64,000 nucleotides of DNA from Geomicrobium sp. JCM 19038 (GCF_000698125.1 NZ_BAXA01000003.1:62001-126000), one strand, 5' to 3'. Shown: positions 1 through 10,977, counted from the stretch's first letter. The notes: generated from the letters alone by a model not told the origin. Translations and numbers: made by a program.

Positions 1-428
1 CGATTATGCGTGTTGCAAGAGAGATTGAACGAATTGGGGATCAAATTGTAAACATCGCTGAAGTTGGGGAAACATTTCGCAAAAATGGAGTCCTTGAAAT
101 TGGAGGAAAGATTGAAGAAAACATTAAAGAAATGAATTCAAAAAGTGAAACGATGTTTAACGAAGCTTTAATCATGCTCAGGGAACGAGATTACCGACAA
201 GGAGAAACGATTGAAGAGCAAGACGAAGTTGTTGATCATTTATTCCAGCACATTCAAGCATTAATTCAAGAAGAGATGAAATTAAATGTTCAACGCATTC
301 CAGAGCTTTCGCCGCTGTTTTTTGTCATTCGTTATTATGAGCGGTTAGCGGACCATGTCGTTAATATCGTAACGAAAATGAAGGAGAGCCAAGAAGAAGG
401 TGCCGGCTATGGATTGGTTGACGATTAG
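1..428 (+). CDS. phoU: PhoU-family phosphate regulator, C-terminal part (5' end outside window)
   Basis: The reading frame is already open at base 1, so the start lies upstream; the visible part is about 141 residues. It matches a PhoU helical bundle: REIERIGDQIVNIAE near the window edge and a second, later copy of the same kind, YYERLADHVVNIVTKM, near the C-terminus. These E/D-rich helices are the metal-binding signature of PhoU repeats. PhoU proteins are cytoplasmic regulators of phosphate uptake and signalling. The stop codon overlaps the start of the following Na/Pi cotransporter gene, so the two are probably co-translated. Family assignment is firm; the exact partner cannot be told from the fragment. 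Confidence 0.85.
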   Translation, partial: IMRVAREIERIGDQIVNIAEVGETFRKNGVLEIGGKIEENIKEMNSKSETMFNEALIMLRERDYRQGETIEEQDEVVDHLFQHIQALIQEEMKLNVQRIPELSPLFFVIRYYERLADHVVNIVTKMKESQEEGAGYGLVDD

Positions 429-2000
429 TTTACAAATGGCTGGCGGCTTAGCCATTTTTTTGTATGGTATGTATATTGCTAGTGACGGTTTAAAGCGAGC
501 AGCGTCAAGTCGCCTCCGAACATTTTTGCAACGGGTGACAAAAACCAACTGTATGGAGCACTAGCAGGGATTGTATTAGCGGCTGCCATGCAATCTTCAA
601 CAGCTGCTACTGTGATGACAGTTGGTTTTGTAAACGCAGGTTTAATTAGCTTAAGGAGAGCACTCGGGGTGATGCTTGGCTCTGCAGTCGGTACGACGTT
701 GACCGTTCAATTGATTGCTTTTTCGATTACAGATTACGCCCTTGCGTTTGTAACGCTAGGCGTTTTATTGTTTCTTATTAACATTCGCATTCGTTCTTAC
801 GGTTCAATTATTTTAGGCTTTGGTTTTGTGTTTTTTGGGATGGGCCTAATGACTGGAGCGATGGAGCCACTCCAGTATGACGAACAGTTTACACAGCTAA
901 TGACACTTCTTTCAGGTAATTTATGGCTCGCAGTATTCGCTGGTATTGCTTTCACAGCTGTGATCCAAAATAGTGCTGCAACCATTGCAATCGCGATGAC
1001 GCTTGCTTCAACTGGTTCAATTTCCTTAGAAGCAGGAGTAGGAATTGTATATGGAGCAAATTTTGGCACTGTATTTACGGCAATGATCTCTAGCCTTACA
1101 GCGACAATTGATGCGAAAAGAGCAGCGGTTGCCCATGCGATCTTTAAGTTTATCGGTGTACTAATTTTCCTCCCATTTACGACGCTTTTTATCCAATTGC
1201 TTACCTTTATAGGTGGAGATGTTGAGCGACAATTAGCAAATGCACATACGTTGTTTAATGTTGTGAATGTGATTGTTCTATTGCCGTTTTGCAATCGGTT
1301 TGCCATATGGATGGAAAGACTTATGCCAAAATCCGAACGCAATAAAACTAGCCATCATAAATACATTGACCAAACGACAGCGAAGTTTCCAGCAGTTGGG
1401 CTTTTGCAAGCGCGAAAAGAGATTGAACATATGTTGGAGCGTGTAGAGTCTAAGATGTTTCCTGAACTTATGCAAATGTTGGAAAATGATAAAGCTCGAA
1501 AAGCCATTATGGAGGAGGAGAAGGTGATTGACTCACTCTACAAAACGACGTTCCATCATTTAAGAAGAATTACAGAACAACATTTAAAGGATTCAGATAC
1601 GAATGAGGCCATTAAACTGTTATCAATTAATAATGATGTTGAACGCCAAACGAATGTTATGAAGGAGATGGCTCGTGCGTTAAGTAAATTAGAAGCGAGA
1701 CAAAAAGTGCTCAATCATTGGGAACGTGCGAATATTGAAGCGCTCTACAAAGAAGTGAGTGAAAGCTTTGTTTATACGTCCCGAGCTTTTGTAGAACATG
1801 ACAAAGAACTAGCTATTCGTGTCATTTACAACAACCCAAAAGTCCAACGGATGGAACGAGAAATGCGTTATGGACACTTTTATCACGGTTCGGGTTCTAG
1901 TAGTACGGTGAGTATGATTTATGCTGATCTAATGAATGGAATGTTGCGTATTCACCAGCATAACGTCAATCTATCGCAAACGTTATTAGATCGTGTCTAA
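409..2000 (+). CDS. Na+/phosphate cotransporter family protein, frame broken by one missing base
   Basis: Membrane protein of the NptA/PNaS family importing phosphate with Na+. Translation from the ATG at 409 gives a hydrophobic start (MAGGLAIFLYGM) but hits a stop at about 570. Adding one A to the A5 run at 540-544 turns TKTNCMEH-stop into TKNQLYGALAG and joins it to the downstream frame, giving about 530 residues, the usual family length. The QSSTAAT motif and its repeat QNSAATIAIAM are the two Na/Pi signature repeats; residues from about 330 to the end form a PhoU-like helical domain. The gene overlaps the phoU end by 20 bases. The break is most likely a sequencing error; a true pseudogene is the alternative. 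Confidence 0.85.
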
Positions 2001-2079
2001 ACTTCAATGTGCCCGTAACCAATGTACGCCTTTATGAGTACGATAAATCACATTGGTACTTATGAAAGGGGACATGAAA

Positions 2080-2499
2080 ATGGGACTTCGTATTGGTTCA
2101 GAGATGCCTAAGTTAGATCACATTAACTGGGTAAGTGGGTATCCGGAACAGCAAGCCAGTAAACCGTATCTCGTACACTTTTGGACGTTAGATTGCAGCT
2201 CTTGTATTGAGTTAATGCCAGATGTTGCGGCGCTTTTAAAACGTTATGACGGACTCATTCATACCGTTTCAATTAATTTGGAAGGTGAAGATGAGGATGA
2301 AGTGATTGCAAAGGCGAAGAAGGCAGGAATTGAAGCACCAGTTGGAATCGATGAGGAGACGCTATTGTCGGATGCATTCGGTTATAATTTCATCCCTGCG
2401 TTCTATTTATTCGATGCAAATGGCAGCATGAGGTACTTCCAGCAAGGTCAAGATCAAGTTACTACATTAGAACAACGAATTAAGCGCTTGTTGCGATAA
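2080..2499 (+). CDS. ykuV: YkuV-like thiol-disulfide oxidoreductase
   Basis: Thioredoxin-fold protein of 139 residues with the redox motif CSSC in the context FWTLDCSSCIELMP. A cis-Pro loop (FIPAFYLFD) and a GQDQVT stretch near the end fit the TlpA/YkuV group of bacillar thiol oxidoreductases. There is no signal peptide or membrane anchor, so it should act in the cytoplasm, unlike ResA. The start is the ATG at 2080, eight bases after AAAGGGG at 2065-2071; the upstream TTG at 2053 and the ATGs at 2062 and 2074 are badly spaced. It is followed by a hairpin terminator. YkuV identity is by resemblance and not certain; the thioredoxin fold is. Confidence 0.75.
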   Translation: MGLRIGSEMPKLDHINWVSGYPEQQASKPYLVHFWTLDCSSCIELMPDVAALLKRYDGLIHTVSINLEGEDEDEVIAKAKKAGIEAPVGIDEETLLSDAFGYNFIPAFYLFDANGSMRYFQQGQDQVTTLEQRIKRLLR

Positions 2500-2679
2500 A
2501 GCTAAAACCACCCAAGTCTTAAGTAACTGATGAGCATGATACAATGGCTCGTCTTACTGCATAAGTGAAACATCGATGTTTGAAATCTAAGTTGGGCTAA
2601 GATCATGAGTCTAGTGAGCGCCACCCTGTCAAGGAGTCGCTCAACTTATAGGCGGTTGTCAAAGAACTGTATGACTAAG
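2500..2679. other. Intergenic stretch with several small hairpins, no gene seen
   Basis: No reading frame with a ribosome binding site is visible on either strand. Read on the plus strand it can form small hairpins: GATGAGC with GCTCGTC (about 2530-2553), the palindrome AAACATCGATGTTT, and GAGCG with CGCTC around 2618-2645. It then runs into the terminator at 2680. It could be the 3' UTR of the upstream gene or a small RNA. I recognise no known family. Confidence 0.4.
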
Positions 2680-2723
2680 AAAAAGCGCATGCCGTGGTAA
2701 GTTGCTTAGGGCATGCGCTTTTT
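2680..2723. terminator. Bidirectional rho-independent terminator
   Basis: A perfect 14-bp stem, AAAAAGCGCATGCC at 2680-2693 with GGCATGCGCTTTTT at 2710-2723, lies between two convergent genes. A/T runs on both flanks let it serve both strands. Confidence 0.9.
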
Positions 2724-2776
2724 CTATCTTTTACTTATAGACACTCTTAGTCATCGTACAAAATCATTGCCTATTT

Positions 2777-3376
2777 CTAGTTAAAAAGGAATCCAGTTAT
2801 GCTTGACCATAAAGAAGTAAACCAATTACTTGAGCTCGATCCTCCCATACCTGTTTGGGGCATATCTGAAGGCATATTGGCATAGTCCATCGCAGCTTCT
2901 TGAGCATACTCATCGAGTTGTCCGCGTAGTTCACCGTCTGGATAGGTTTCTGTATGAATGTTAACATACACATCGCCAGCAACAAGAGCCATAGAAAATT
3001 CTTCCCAGCTTAAATCACCAACTAAATCATCAGCATGTAGTGTTCCTGAAGCAATATCGCCATCATAGTCCATCGGTTCATCATTGTGGAATAAAAACAA
3101 CTCTACGGGTCCATCTTCACCAACAGGTCCACTATGCAAGTGACCAGCAGTTGCGTCTTCTAAATGCTCAGCCTGAATCCAATAGTCAAGTGTATCGCCA
3201 TCTTCACTAACCTCAAAATGCGCTTTTCCCATTGCATCACTTTCTACATCCATTACTTCATTTTCAGGGCTAAGTTCGACTAAAAACTCACGTCCCTCGT
3301 GATCGGCTGAAGCGGTCGTTGCAAATGTTGTCACTGCCAAAACGCCAGCTAACGGAAACATCATCGCTTTTTTCAT
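2777..3376 (-). CDS. Secreted CHRD-domain protein with MPQTG-type C-terminus
   Basis: Protein of 199 residues. Residues 1-24 are a signal peptide (KK, hydrophobic core, ATTASA cleavage region). Residues about 28-155 form a CHRD domain, recognised by FLVELSPENEV at its start, AGHLHSGPVGEDGP in the middle and VYVNIHTETYPDGELRGQL at its end. The domain is very acidic, as in exported proteins of alkaliphiles and halophiles. The tail has MPQTGMGGSSSS followed by a short hydrophobic stretch, resembling a degenerate LPxTG signal but without a basic tail, so surface anchoring is uncertain. CHRD domains have no firmly assigned biochemical function. It is monocistronic and faces the terminator at 2680. 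Confidence 0.8.
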   Translation of the reverse strand: MKKAMMFPLAGVLAVTTFATTASADHEGREFLVELSPENEVMDVESDAMGKAHFEVSEDGDTLDYWIQAEHLEDATAGHLHSGPVGEDGPVELFLFHNDEPMDYDGDIASGTLHADDLVGDLSWEEFSMALVAGDVYVNIHTETYPDGELRGQLDEYAQEAAMDYANMPSDMPQTGMGGSSSSNWFTSLWSSITGFLFN

Positions 3377-3540
3377 AGAAAAATCGCTCCTTTTGAAAGA
3401 TTAATGAAATTACAATCAGCTAGTCGTAGCTAATATGTAACCTCTTATAAAAGCTAACGAATAACCTAGTCGTTTGGATCACCTTTTTATATAAAAAATA
3501 GTCAAAAGTGATGAACGAGTTGTCCAAGTTGCCAAAATAA

Positions 3541-3580
3541 AAAGCAGCGTAAAGATCAAGTAAGATCTTTACGCTGCTTT
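3541..3580 (-). terminator. Terminator of rpoY-rnjA
   Basis: A perfect 17-bp inverted repeat (AAAGCAGCGTAAAGATC and its complement) with a six-base loop sits 14 bases after the rnjA stop. On the minus strand it is followed by TTTTTATTTT. Confidence 0.92.
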
Positions 3581-3593
3581 TGTAGGTGTATCA

Positions 3594-5261
3594 TTAAACT
3601 TCCATAATGATTGGTAAAATCATCGGCTTACGTTTTGTCTTCTCATAAAGGAAAGGTGCTAACAATTCGATGATCTCGTTTTTAATTTCGGACCATTGGG
3701 TAGTTTTTTGACCCATTAAGTCTCTTAAGTGTTTGTCGAGCATTTTCTGAGCATCGTGAATCAAATGGGAAGATTCTCGCATGTAAACGAATCCTCTTGA
3801 GATGATGTCAGGTCCAGCAGACACTTTGAAGTTCTTCATATCAAGTGATACGACAACAACAACGAGGCCCTCTTCAGAAAGGATACGACGGTCTCTTAAA
3901 ACGATATTACCGATGTCGCCAATCCCATTTCCATCTACATAAACTGCTCCTGATGGGACTTTGCCAATTTTTTTCGCTTCGTCGCGCTTTAATCCAAGTA
4001 CTTCACCTGTATCCATAATGAAGACGTTCTCTTCTGGAATTCCACAATCCATCGCCAATTTCTTATGGCTTACGAGCATGCGGTACTCCCCATGAATAGG
4101 GAAGAAGTACTTTGGCTTCATGAGGCGAAGCATGAGCTTTTGTTCTTCTTGGCCACCGTGTCCAGACGTATGGATGTCATTTAGTGGACCGTGAATAACG
4201 TTTGCTCCTGCGCGGAATAGTTGGTTAATAATCTTGTTAACGCTAAGTGTATTACCTGGAATTGGTGAACTTGAGAATACGACCGTGTCTCCAGGGATAA
4301 TTTGAATTTGACGGTGTGTTCCATGAGCAATTCTAGAAAGAGCTGCCATCGGTTCACCTTGTGAACCAGTACAAAGAATGGTCACTTCATTATCTGGAAT
4401 ACGACTTAGTTGGTTCGTGTCAACGAACGTATCTTTTGGCGCTTGAATGTAGCCAAGTTCTTGTCCGATTGTAAGTGCAGATTCCATGCTACGTCCAAAT
4501 ACGGCAATTTTTCGGCCGTGTTTAACGGCGGAAGTAACGACTTGTTGTAAACGATAAATGTTTGAAGCAAATGTCGCGAAAATAATTCTTCCGTCAACTT
4601 GTTGGAAGATATTCTCGATGCTATCGCCAACTTTACGCTCAGACATCGTAAATCCAGGTACTTCACTGTTTGTACTATCAGATAGTAAACAAAGTACGCC
4701 TTCCTCACCAAGTCGAGCCATTCTCGTTAAGTTAGCTGGTTCACCGACGGGGGTGAAGTCAAATTTAAAGTCACCAGTATGGACAATGTTGCCTTCTGGC
4801 GTATTGACGACGATCCCGAGAGCATCAGGAATGCTGTGTGTCGTACGGAAGAACGAAAGTGAAAGATGTTTAAATGAAATCACATCGTCTTCGTTAAGTT
4901 CAATCATCTTCGTTCTACGTAATAACCCGTGTTCTTCAAGTTTGCCTCGAAGCAATCCATTTGCGAGTTTTCCGCCATATACTGGCACATTAATCTCACG
5001 CAACAAATAAGGAATACCACCAATGTGATCTTCGTGACCGTGAGTAATAAATAGTCCGACAATCTTGTCTTCATTACGAGCTAAATACGTATAATCAGGA
5101 ATCACATAATCAATGCCGAGCAATTCATCTTCAGGGAACATAATCCCTGCATCTATAATGACAATTTCGTCTTTGTATTCTATGGCATACGTGTTTTTAC
5201 CGATTTCGCCAAGCCCTCCTAAGGCGAAAACTGCTACTTGATCTTCTTGCAATTGCTTCAT
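3594..5261 (-). CDS. rnjA: Ribonuclease J1
   Basis: The 555-residue protein has the length of B. subtilis RNase J1 (YkqC). This enzyme has 5'-to-3' exonuclease and endonuclease activity and is central to mRNA decay and rRNA maturation. The metallo-beta-lactamase signature HGHEDH lies at residues 74-79 and binds the two zinc ions. Further metal and substrate motifs follow: [16 protein letters not shown], the beta-CASP region with CTGSQGEP, and [10 protein letters not shown]. The start ATG overlaps the rpoY stop in a TAATG arrangement, so the two are translationally coupled, as in B. subtilis. The transcript begins at a strong promoter near 5705 and carries a long folded leader. Confidence 0.97.
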   Translation of the reverse strand: MKQLQEDQVAVFALGGLGEIGKNTYAIEYKDEIVIIDAGIMFPEDELLGIDYVIPDYTYLARNEDKIVGLFITHGHEDHIGGIPYLLREINVPVYGGKLANGLLRGKLEEHGLLRRTKMIELNEDDVISFKHLSLSFFRTTHSIPDALGIVVNTPEGNIVHTGDFKFDFTPVGEPANLTRMARLGEEGVLCLLSDSTNSEVPGFTMSERKVGDSIENIFQQVDGRIIFATFASNIYRLQQVVTSAVKHGRKIAVFGRSMESALTIGQELGYIQAPKDTFVDTNQLSRIPDNEVTILCTGSQGEPMAALSRIAHGTHRQIQIIPGDTVVFSSSPIPGNTLSVNKIINQLFRAGANVIHGPLNDIHTSGHGGQEEQKLMLRLMKPKYFFPIHGEYRMLVSHKKLAMDCGIPEENVFIMDTGEVLGLKRDEAKKIGKVPSGAVYVDGNGIGDIGNIVLRDRRILSEEGLVVVVVSLDMKNFKVSAGPDIISRGFVYMRESSHLIHDAQKMLDKHLRDLMGQKTTQWSEIKNEIIELLAPFLYEKTKRKPMILPIIMEV

Positions 5262-5470
5262 TACTTATTCTCCAATTTAAAGTCTGGACGACTTTGCTCA
5301 TATTCCAAATGTGCACCTGTTAACGGTTGAATAAATTCAATGTTATAGTTATCGGCAGCAAGTTTACGACGTACGTCGCGCTCATCTTGTGCTTCAATGT
5401 ATAACGCTTCTGTTTTTTCGCGTACAGGTACTTCAGATGCTTTCGTTTGATACATTACTTTATAAATCAT
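5261..5470 (-). CDS. rpoY: RNA polymerase epsilon subunit
   Basis: This 69-residue protein belongs to the YkzG/RpoY family, a small Firmicutes RNA polymerase subunit always found directly upstream of rnjA. It begins MIYKVMYQ, is rich in charged residues, and has the typical [17 protein letters not shown] core and [13 protein letters not shown] segment. A ribosome binding site (AAGGAGAG on the minus strand) sits upstream of the ATG. Its stop overlaps the rnjA start. The shared transcript links polymerase and RNA decay in one operon. Confidence 0.95.
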   Translation of the reverse strand: MIYKVMYQTKASEVPVREKTEALYIEAQDERDVRRKLAADNYNIEFIQPLTGAHLEYEQSRPDFKLENK

Positions 5471-5704
5471 TTATATCTCTCCTTATTCTCACAAAAGTAC
5501 AACGTTTATTATGAAGTAGCATCGTGTATTCTACTTAATCGTTGTTATCTGTACTGTTATCTCTGAACTTTACAGACATTCCGTTCATGATCGGGGTTTA
5601 TCTAGTAGTAGTGGTCCCTTAAAGAATATCCAATGCTCGGCCGATGAGATTCCAAAAGGGGAGGGCACTGCCACGAAAAAATAAACCCAGCAGACAGTCT
5701 CTTT
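5471..5704 (-). promoter_or_regulatory. Long structured 5' leader of rpoY-rnjA
   Basis: Between the promoter at 5705-5733 and the rpoY start lies about 230 bases without a gene. On the minus strand it can fold into one long hairpin closed by GGGTTTAT (5681-5688) and ATAAACCC (5594-5601). Inside, moving inward, are GUGG/CCAC, UCCCCUU/AAGGGA, GGAAU/AUUCU and CUC/GAG with the loop AUCGGCC. The pairs stack in order, which is unlikely by chance. A second small hairpin (AAGTAG with GCTACTT) lies nearer the start codon. I do not recognise it as a known riboswitch. A role in feedback control of RNase J1 or in 5'-end protection is inference. Confidence 0.6.
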
Positions 5705-5733
5705 ATTTTAGCGTATTTCCTGCTTGTTCGCAA
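5705..5733 (-). promoter_or_regulatory. Sigma-A promoter of rpoY-rnjA
   Basis: On the minus strand: -35 TTGCGA, a 17-base spacer and -10 TAAAAT. The predicted start is near 5698, just outside the leader hairpin. Confidence 0.8.
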
Positions 5734-5890
5734 ATAAACCTACCATATAATTCCTCGTCTTAAGCCGTCCAGCTTGTAGTGTACCCAATAGTTTAGACAG
5801 AAAAAAAGCAGTTAAAACATTCTAGAGGGTTTTCAGTCATAAACTTATCCGACATAATAATAGAAGAATAGGGCAATGAGGAGTGAGAGT

Positions 5891-6664
5891 ATGAACCAAA
5901 AGATCGTTTTTTTAGACATAGACGGAACGATTTACAATGAAGAGAAAAAAATGTCAAAAGCTACAAAGCATGCAGTAAGACAGCTTCAAGAACAAGGGCA
6001 TCATGTTGTTATTGCAACCGGGCGCGCTCCTTTTATGTACAATGAGCTTAAAAAAGAGCTAAACATTACAACACATATCGGCTTTAACGGCTCTTATGTC
6101 GTACTTGAAGATCAAGTTGTACTAGCGAAATCACTCGATAAAGATGCGTTAAAAGCGATTCGCTCAGACGCTCATGAAAAGGGTCATCCAATGGTTGTCA
6201 TGGACCATTTAGGAGCAAGAACAAACATCGCTGCAAGTGATCGAATTCGAGAGTGTATGGATAGCTTGCATCTTCCTTATCCGAATGTTGTCAACGATCC
6301 ATTTGAAGGTGAGATTTATCAAGGGTTGCTGTTTTCTAAAATTGAGGAAGCACACGGCTACGAAGATCATTATCCACAGTTCGATTTCGTACGTTGGCAT
6401 GAATTATCGCTTGATCTTATTCCGAACGGTGGATCAAAGGCTGTTGGCATTAAGAAAGTTGCGGATCTCTTGCACATCGATCTGAAAGATACGATTGCGT
6501 TTGGTGACGGTCTTAATGATATTGAAATGCTCCAAGCAGCTGGAACTGGAGTAGCAATGGGAAATGGAAAAGACATCGTTAAAAGTGTAGCTGATTTTAC
6601 GACAACACATGTAGACGATGAAGGAATTTATGAAGGGCTCAAAAAGCTGGCACTGCTGTCATAG
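5891..6664 (+). CDS. ykrA: HAD-superfamily (Cof-type) phosphatase, YkrA-like
   Basis: Cytoplasmic HAD phosphatase of 257 residues. Motif I is DIDGTIYNEE near the N-terminus (nucleophile Asp), motif II is ATGRAP, motif III uses the lysine in GGSKAVGIKKV, and motif IV is GDGLNDIEM. The large cap between motifs II and III is the type found in Cof/YkrA proteins, which dephosphorylate small metabolites; the substrate cannot be told from sequence. The start is the ATG at 5891, preceded by GAGGAGTGAG; the in-frame ATG at 5876 lies upstream of that site. It is monocistronic and ends at a shared terminator with def. Confidence 0.88.
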   Translation: MNQKIVFLDIDGTIYNEEKKMSKATKHAVRQLQEQGHHVVIATGRAPFMYNELKKELNITTHIGFNGSYVVLEDQVVLAKSLDKDALKAIRSDAHEKGHPMVVMDHLGARTNIAASDRIRECMDSLHLPYPNVVNDPFEGEIYQGLLFSKIEEAHGYEDHYPQFDFVRWHELSLDLIPNGGSKAVGIKKVADLLHIDLKDTIAFGDGLNDIEMLQAAGTGVAMGNGKDIVKSVADFTTTHVDDEGIYEGLKKLALLS

Positions 6665-6670
6665 ACATAA

Positions 6671-6704
6671 AAAGCGCGACGAGGAATTTTCCTCGTCGCG
6701 CTTT
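6671..6704. terminator. Bidirectional terminator between ykrA and def
   Basis: Perfect 16-bp stem AAAGCGCGACGAGGAA / TTCCTCGTCGCGCTTT with only two bases between the arms, located between two convergent stop codons. Confidence 0.9.
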
Positions 6705-6712
6705 CTCATGCA

Positions 6713-7255
6713 TTAAACAGGTAGTGGTCGTTTGTGTGGTCCATCGTATTCTTCAATACGGTCATAAAACATAATGCCGTTTAAGTGGTCCATTTCATGT
6801 TGAATTACGATCGCGATATAACCACGAAAACGCATCCGAATGTGCTCTCCGTCCAACGTGTGTGCGTCAAGGGTAATACGCGCATGACGCGGTACGAGAC
6901 CCTCAACTGGTCGATCAACAGACAAACACCCTTCACCGTTCTCAAGACTCGTTTCTTCAACAGAATGACTAACAATTTTAGGGTTAATAAAACCGTAACT
7001 GTGTAGGTTATCTTTCTCATCTGTCGTGTGAATAGCGAACATTCGTTTTGCTACACCGATTTGAGGGGCTGCGAGGCCACTACCAGGTCGTAAATCGTAT
7101 TCTTCTGCAATTGCTTGGTCTTGACTGTTCGTTAAATACTCGTGCATTTCTTTAAGGACCGCGAGGTCTTCGTTACTTGGAGGAAGCGCGACATCTTTCG
7201 CGACTTCTCTTAAAACAGGGTGTCCTTCACGGACAATTCTGTCCATCGTAATCAT
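6713..7255 (-). CDS. def: Peptide deformylase
   Basis: Removes the formyl group from the N-terminal methionine of new proteins. All three family motifs are present in the 180 residues: GSGLAAPQIG at about 58-67, EGCLS with the metal-binding Cys110, and QHEMDH with His153, Glu154 and His157. The length and the long N-terminal region match the B. subtilis DefB/YkrB type. The start ATG at 7255 lies eight bases after AAGGAGG. Its position next to ykyA and pdhA is conserved in Bacillus. Confidence 0.97.
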   Translation of the reverse strand: MITMDRIVREGHPVLREVAKDVALPPSNEDLAVLKEMHEYLTNSQDQAIAEEYDLRPGSGLAAPQIGVAKRMFAIHTTDEKDNLHSYGFINPKIVSHSVEETSLENGEGCLSVDRPVEGLVPRHARITLDAHTLDGEHIRMRFRGYIAIVIQHEMDHLNGIMFYDRIEEYDGPHKRPLPV

Positions 7256-7378
7256 CCATTGTTCCTCCTTATGTGTAAAACCTTGATGTATGAGTACATA
7301 AATCGTTGTTTACGGGAATAAGATACTTCGTAAAGTATAGCAGATGTACATGGATTTAGACAAAGCAATCAAGAAAAA

Positions 7379-7403
7379 TAGCAGTCACATTGTGTGACTG
7401 CTA
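7379..7403 (-). terminator. Terminator of the YjcZ-family gene
   Basis: An 11-bp stem, TAGCAGTCACA with TGTGACTGCTA, is followed on the minus strand by TTTTTCTTG, 15 bases after the small gene's stop. Confidence 0.8.
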
Positions 7404-7418
7404 TAAAGGGAAAAGCTG

Positions 7419-7577
7419 TTATTTTTTATCTCCGTAACAAGCACCAACGATGATTAAAAGAATGAAAAGTACAACGATGAGTGCGAAGCCTTTCCCTGCT
7501 CCGAATCCACCGCCACCACCGTAGTTGCCGTAACCATAACCACCGTAGCCGCTATAACCGCCATAACCATATGACAT
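7419..7577 (-). CDS. YjcZ-family small sporulation protein
   Basis: A 52-residue protein whose N-terminal half is a Gly/Tyr repeat ([19 protein letters not shown]) followed by [24 protein letters not shown], a single membrane segment. This layout is typical of YjcZ-family peptides, abundant in Bacillus spores and often present in many copies per genome. A strong ribosome binding site (AAAAGGAGG) precedes the ATG at 7577. Function is unknown beyond association with sporulation. Confidence 0.85.
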   Translation of the reverse strand: MSYGYGGYSGYGGYGYGNYGGGGGFGAGKGFALIVVLFILLIIVGACYGDKK

Positions 7578-7704
7578 GGAGAATACCTCCTTTTGTATTC
7601 GCTTTACGCGTTACCTTTACAGAGTATGCAAAGCGTGAGGAAATGGTTTGGATTTTTGCCTAAAAAAAAGCAAAGGTGCCTTGTTAACAATTACCAAATA
7701 TACT

Positions 7705-7733
7705 TTGCAAATGCTACTTTGTTCTTATATGAT
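7705..7733 (+). promoter_or_regulatory. Sigma-A promoter of ykyA
   Basis: -35 TTGCAA, a 17-base spacer, -10 TATGAT, 32 bases upstream of the ykyA start. Confidence 0.75.
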
Positions 7734-7764
7734 AAATGAAGACGAAAGTCAGGGAGGACATTTG

Positions 7765-8409
7765 ATGACAAAACGCATGATGATATGGGCAACGATGCTC
7801 GGACTATTGCTCATCGTATCCGCTTGCGGGAACTCCGCTGAAGAAGAACTGTTCGAACATATTGAAGAGGCGATCGCATTAGAGCTTGAATTCGAACAAC
7901 AACAAGAACCGTTAGTTGAGGCTGAAGAACGAGAATATGAATTGTTTGAAGAGATGGTGCAATTAGGTTTAGGTGAGATGGATGAGATTGAAGAGAAAGT
8001 TAATGAAGCACTTGAGCTTGCCTCAGAGCGTAAAGAACGAATTGAAACTGAACGTGAGAGCATTGAGTCAGCGTATGCTCAGTTGATGGAAGGCGAAGAG
8101 ATGATTGAAGAAGTTGAGTCAGCACGTCAAGATGAGGTAAAGGCTGTGTTTGAAGCAATGCAAGGTCGTTATGAGGTTCATAAGGAATTGTATGACAATT
8201 ACTTACAAGCAATTGCTTTAGACGAAGAGCTGTATACGATGTTCTTGAATGAAGATTTATCATTTGAAGAACTTGAAGAACAGATCAATGACGTAAATGA
8301 ATTGTATCGTACGATTAATGAAAACAAAGAAGCATTTAATGATCAGACAGAACGTTTTAATGAAGCAAAAGAACAGTTTTACGAGTCTGCTGAACTGCTA
8401 GAAGCGTAA
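7765..8409 (+). CDS. ykyA: YkyA-family cell-surface lipoprotein
   Basis: Lipoprotein of 214 residues. The signal peptide MTKRMMIWATMLGLLLIVSAC ends in a lipobox with Cys21. The mature part is almost entirely charged alpha-helix, very rich in Glu, and should form a long coiled coil. YkyA proteins are annotated as putative cell-wall-binding lipoproteins; no catalytic motif is visible. The start is the ATG at 7765 after GGGAGGA; frame upstream of it does not encode a signal sequence. The neighbourhood def-ykyA-pdhA is conserved in Bacillus. Confidence 0.85.
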   Translation: MTKRMMIWATMLGLLLIVSACGNSAEEELFEHIEEAIALELEFEQQQEPLVEAEEREYELFEEMVQLGLGEMDEIEEKVNEALELASERKERIETERESIESAYAQLMEGEEMIEEVESARQDEVKAVFEAMQGRYEVHKELYDNYLQAIALDEELYTMFLNEDLSFEELEEQINDVNELYRTINENKEAFNDQTERFNEAKEQFYESAELLEA

Positions 8410-8470
8410 TGGAGAACAGAAGATGTACTCATCATTAAATAAACATAATAAGCAAAGCATACGACAAATT

Positions 8471-8500
8471 AGAAAACGGACTTAGGGTAGTTCGTTTTCT
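8471..8500 (+). terminator. Terminator of ykyA
   Basis: Stem AGAAAACGGAC / GTTCGTTTTCT (one G-U pair) followed by TTTTTA. Confidence 0.85.
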
Positions 8501-9968
<1,468 letters not shown>

Positions 9969-9969
<1 letters not shown>

Positions 9970-10946
9970 TGGCAGAAATGACAATGATTCAAGCAATTAC
10001 TGAAGCCATGCGCACGGAACTAAAAAATGATGAAAACGTCTTGTTATTCGGTGAAGACGTCGGTCATTACGGTGGTGTATTCCGTGCCACACAAGGTCTT
10101 CAAGCAGAATTCGGTGAAGAGCGTGTCTTTGATACACCACTCGCTGAATCAGGAATTGGTGGTCTTGCAATCGGACTCGGGTTAACTGGATTTAGACCAA
10201 TTATGGAAATTCAGTTCTTCGGATTCCTTTTTGAAGTAATGGACGGAGTCGCAGGGCAGATGTCTCGTACTCACTATCGTTCTGGTGGACACTATAGTAG
10301 CCCGATTACAATTCGCGCGCCTTTTGGTGGCGGTGTAAAAACGCCTGAGCTTCACTCTGATAGCTTAGAAGGTCTTATTGCACAAACGCCAGGGATTAGC
10401 GTTGTAATTCCTTCCACTCCATATGACGCAAAAGGGCTTCTAATTTCAGCAATTAGAAGCAATGACCCTGTCGTTTTCCTAGAGCATATGAAGCTTTACC
10501 GTTCTTTTAAGGGAGAAGTTCCTGACGAAGAATATACAATTCCACTCGGCAAAGCAGACATTAAGCGTGAAGGTAAAGACGTTACACTCATTGCCTACGG
10601 CGCTATGGTGCATGAAGCGCTTAAAGCTGCAGACCGTTTAGAAAAAGAAGACGTCAGTGCTGAAGTCATTGACCTTCGTACTGTAAGTCCATTGGATCTT
10701 GATACGATTTTAGAATCTGTTAAGAAAACAAACCGCGTAGTTGTCATTCAAGAAGCACAGCGTCAAGCGGGCGTCGGTGCAACTATTGTTGCTGAAATTA
10801 GCGAACGTGCAATCTTACACTTAGAAGCACCAATTGCTCGTATTGCAGCACCGGATACAGTATATGCTTTTGCTTCTGATGAAGATGCTTGGCTTCCAAA
10901 TGCTGAAGACATCTATGAAAAAGCGAAAGAAACGATTGAATTTTAA
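9969..10946 (+). CDS. pdhB: Pyruvate dehydrogenase E1 component, beta subunit
   Basis: This 325-residue partner of PdhA completes the E1 heterotetramer. Transketolase-like signatures are clear: [34 protein letters not shown] with the glutamate that activates ThDP, and [12 protein letters not shown] in the C-terminal domain. Its ATG overlaps the pdhA stop. Thirty-one bases separate it from pdhC, which has its own AAAGGAGG site. Confidence 0.97.
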
Positions 10947-10977
10947 ACGAGCGTTCACGAAAAGGAGGTAGCAACTT

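Noticed and set aside
797-1342. 181-codon minus-strand frame inside the Na/Pi cotransporter gene
   Set aside because: Antisense shadow of a membrane-protein gene; no ribosome site and no known domain.
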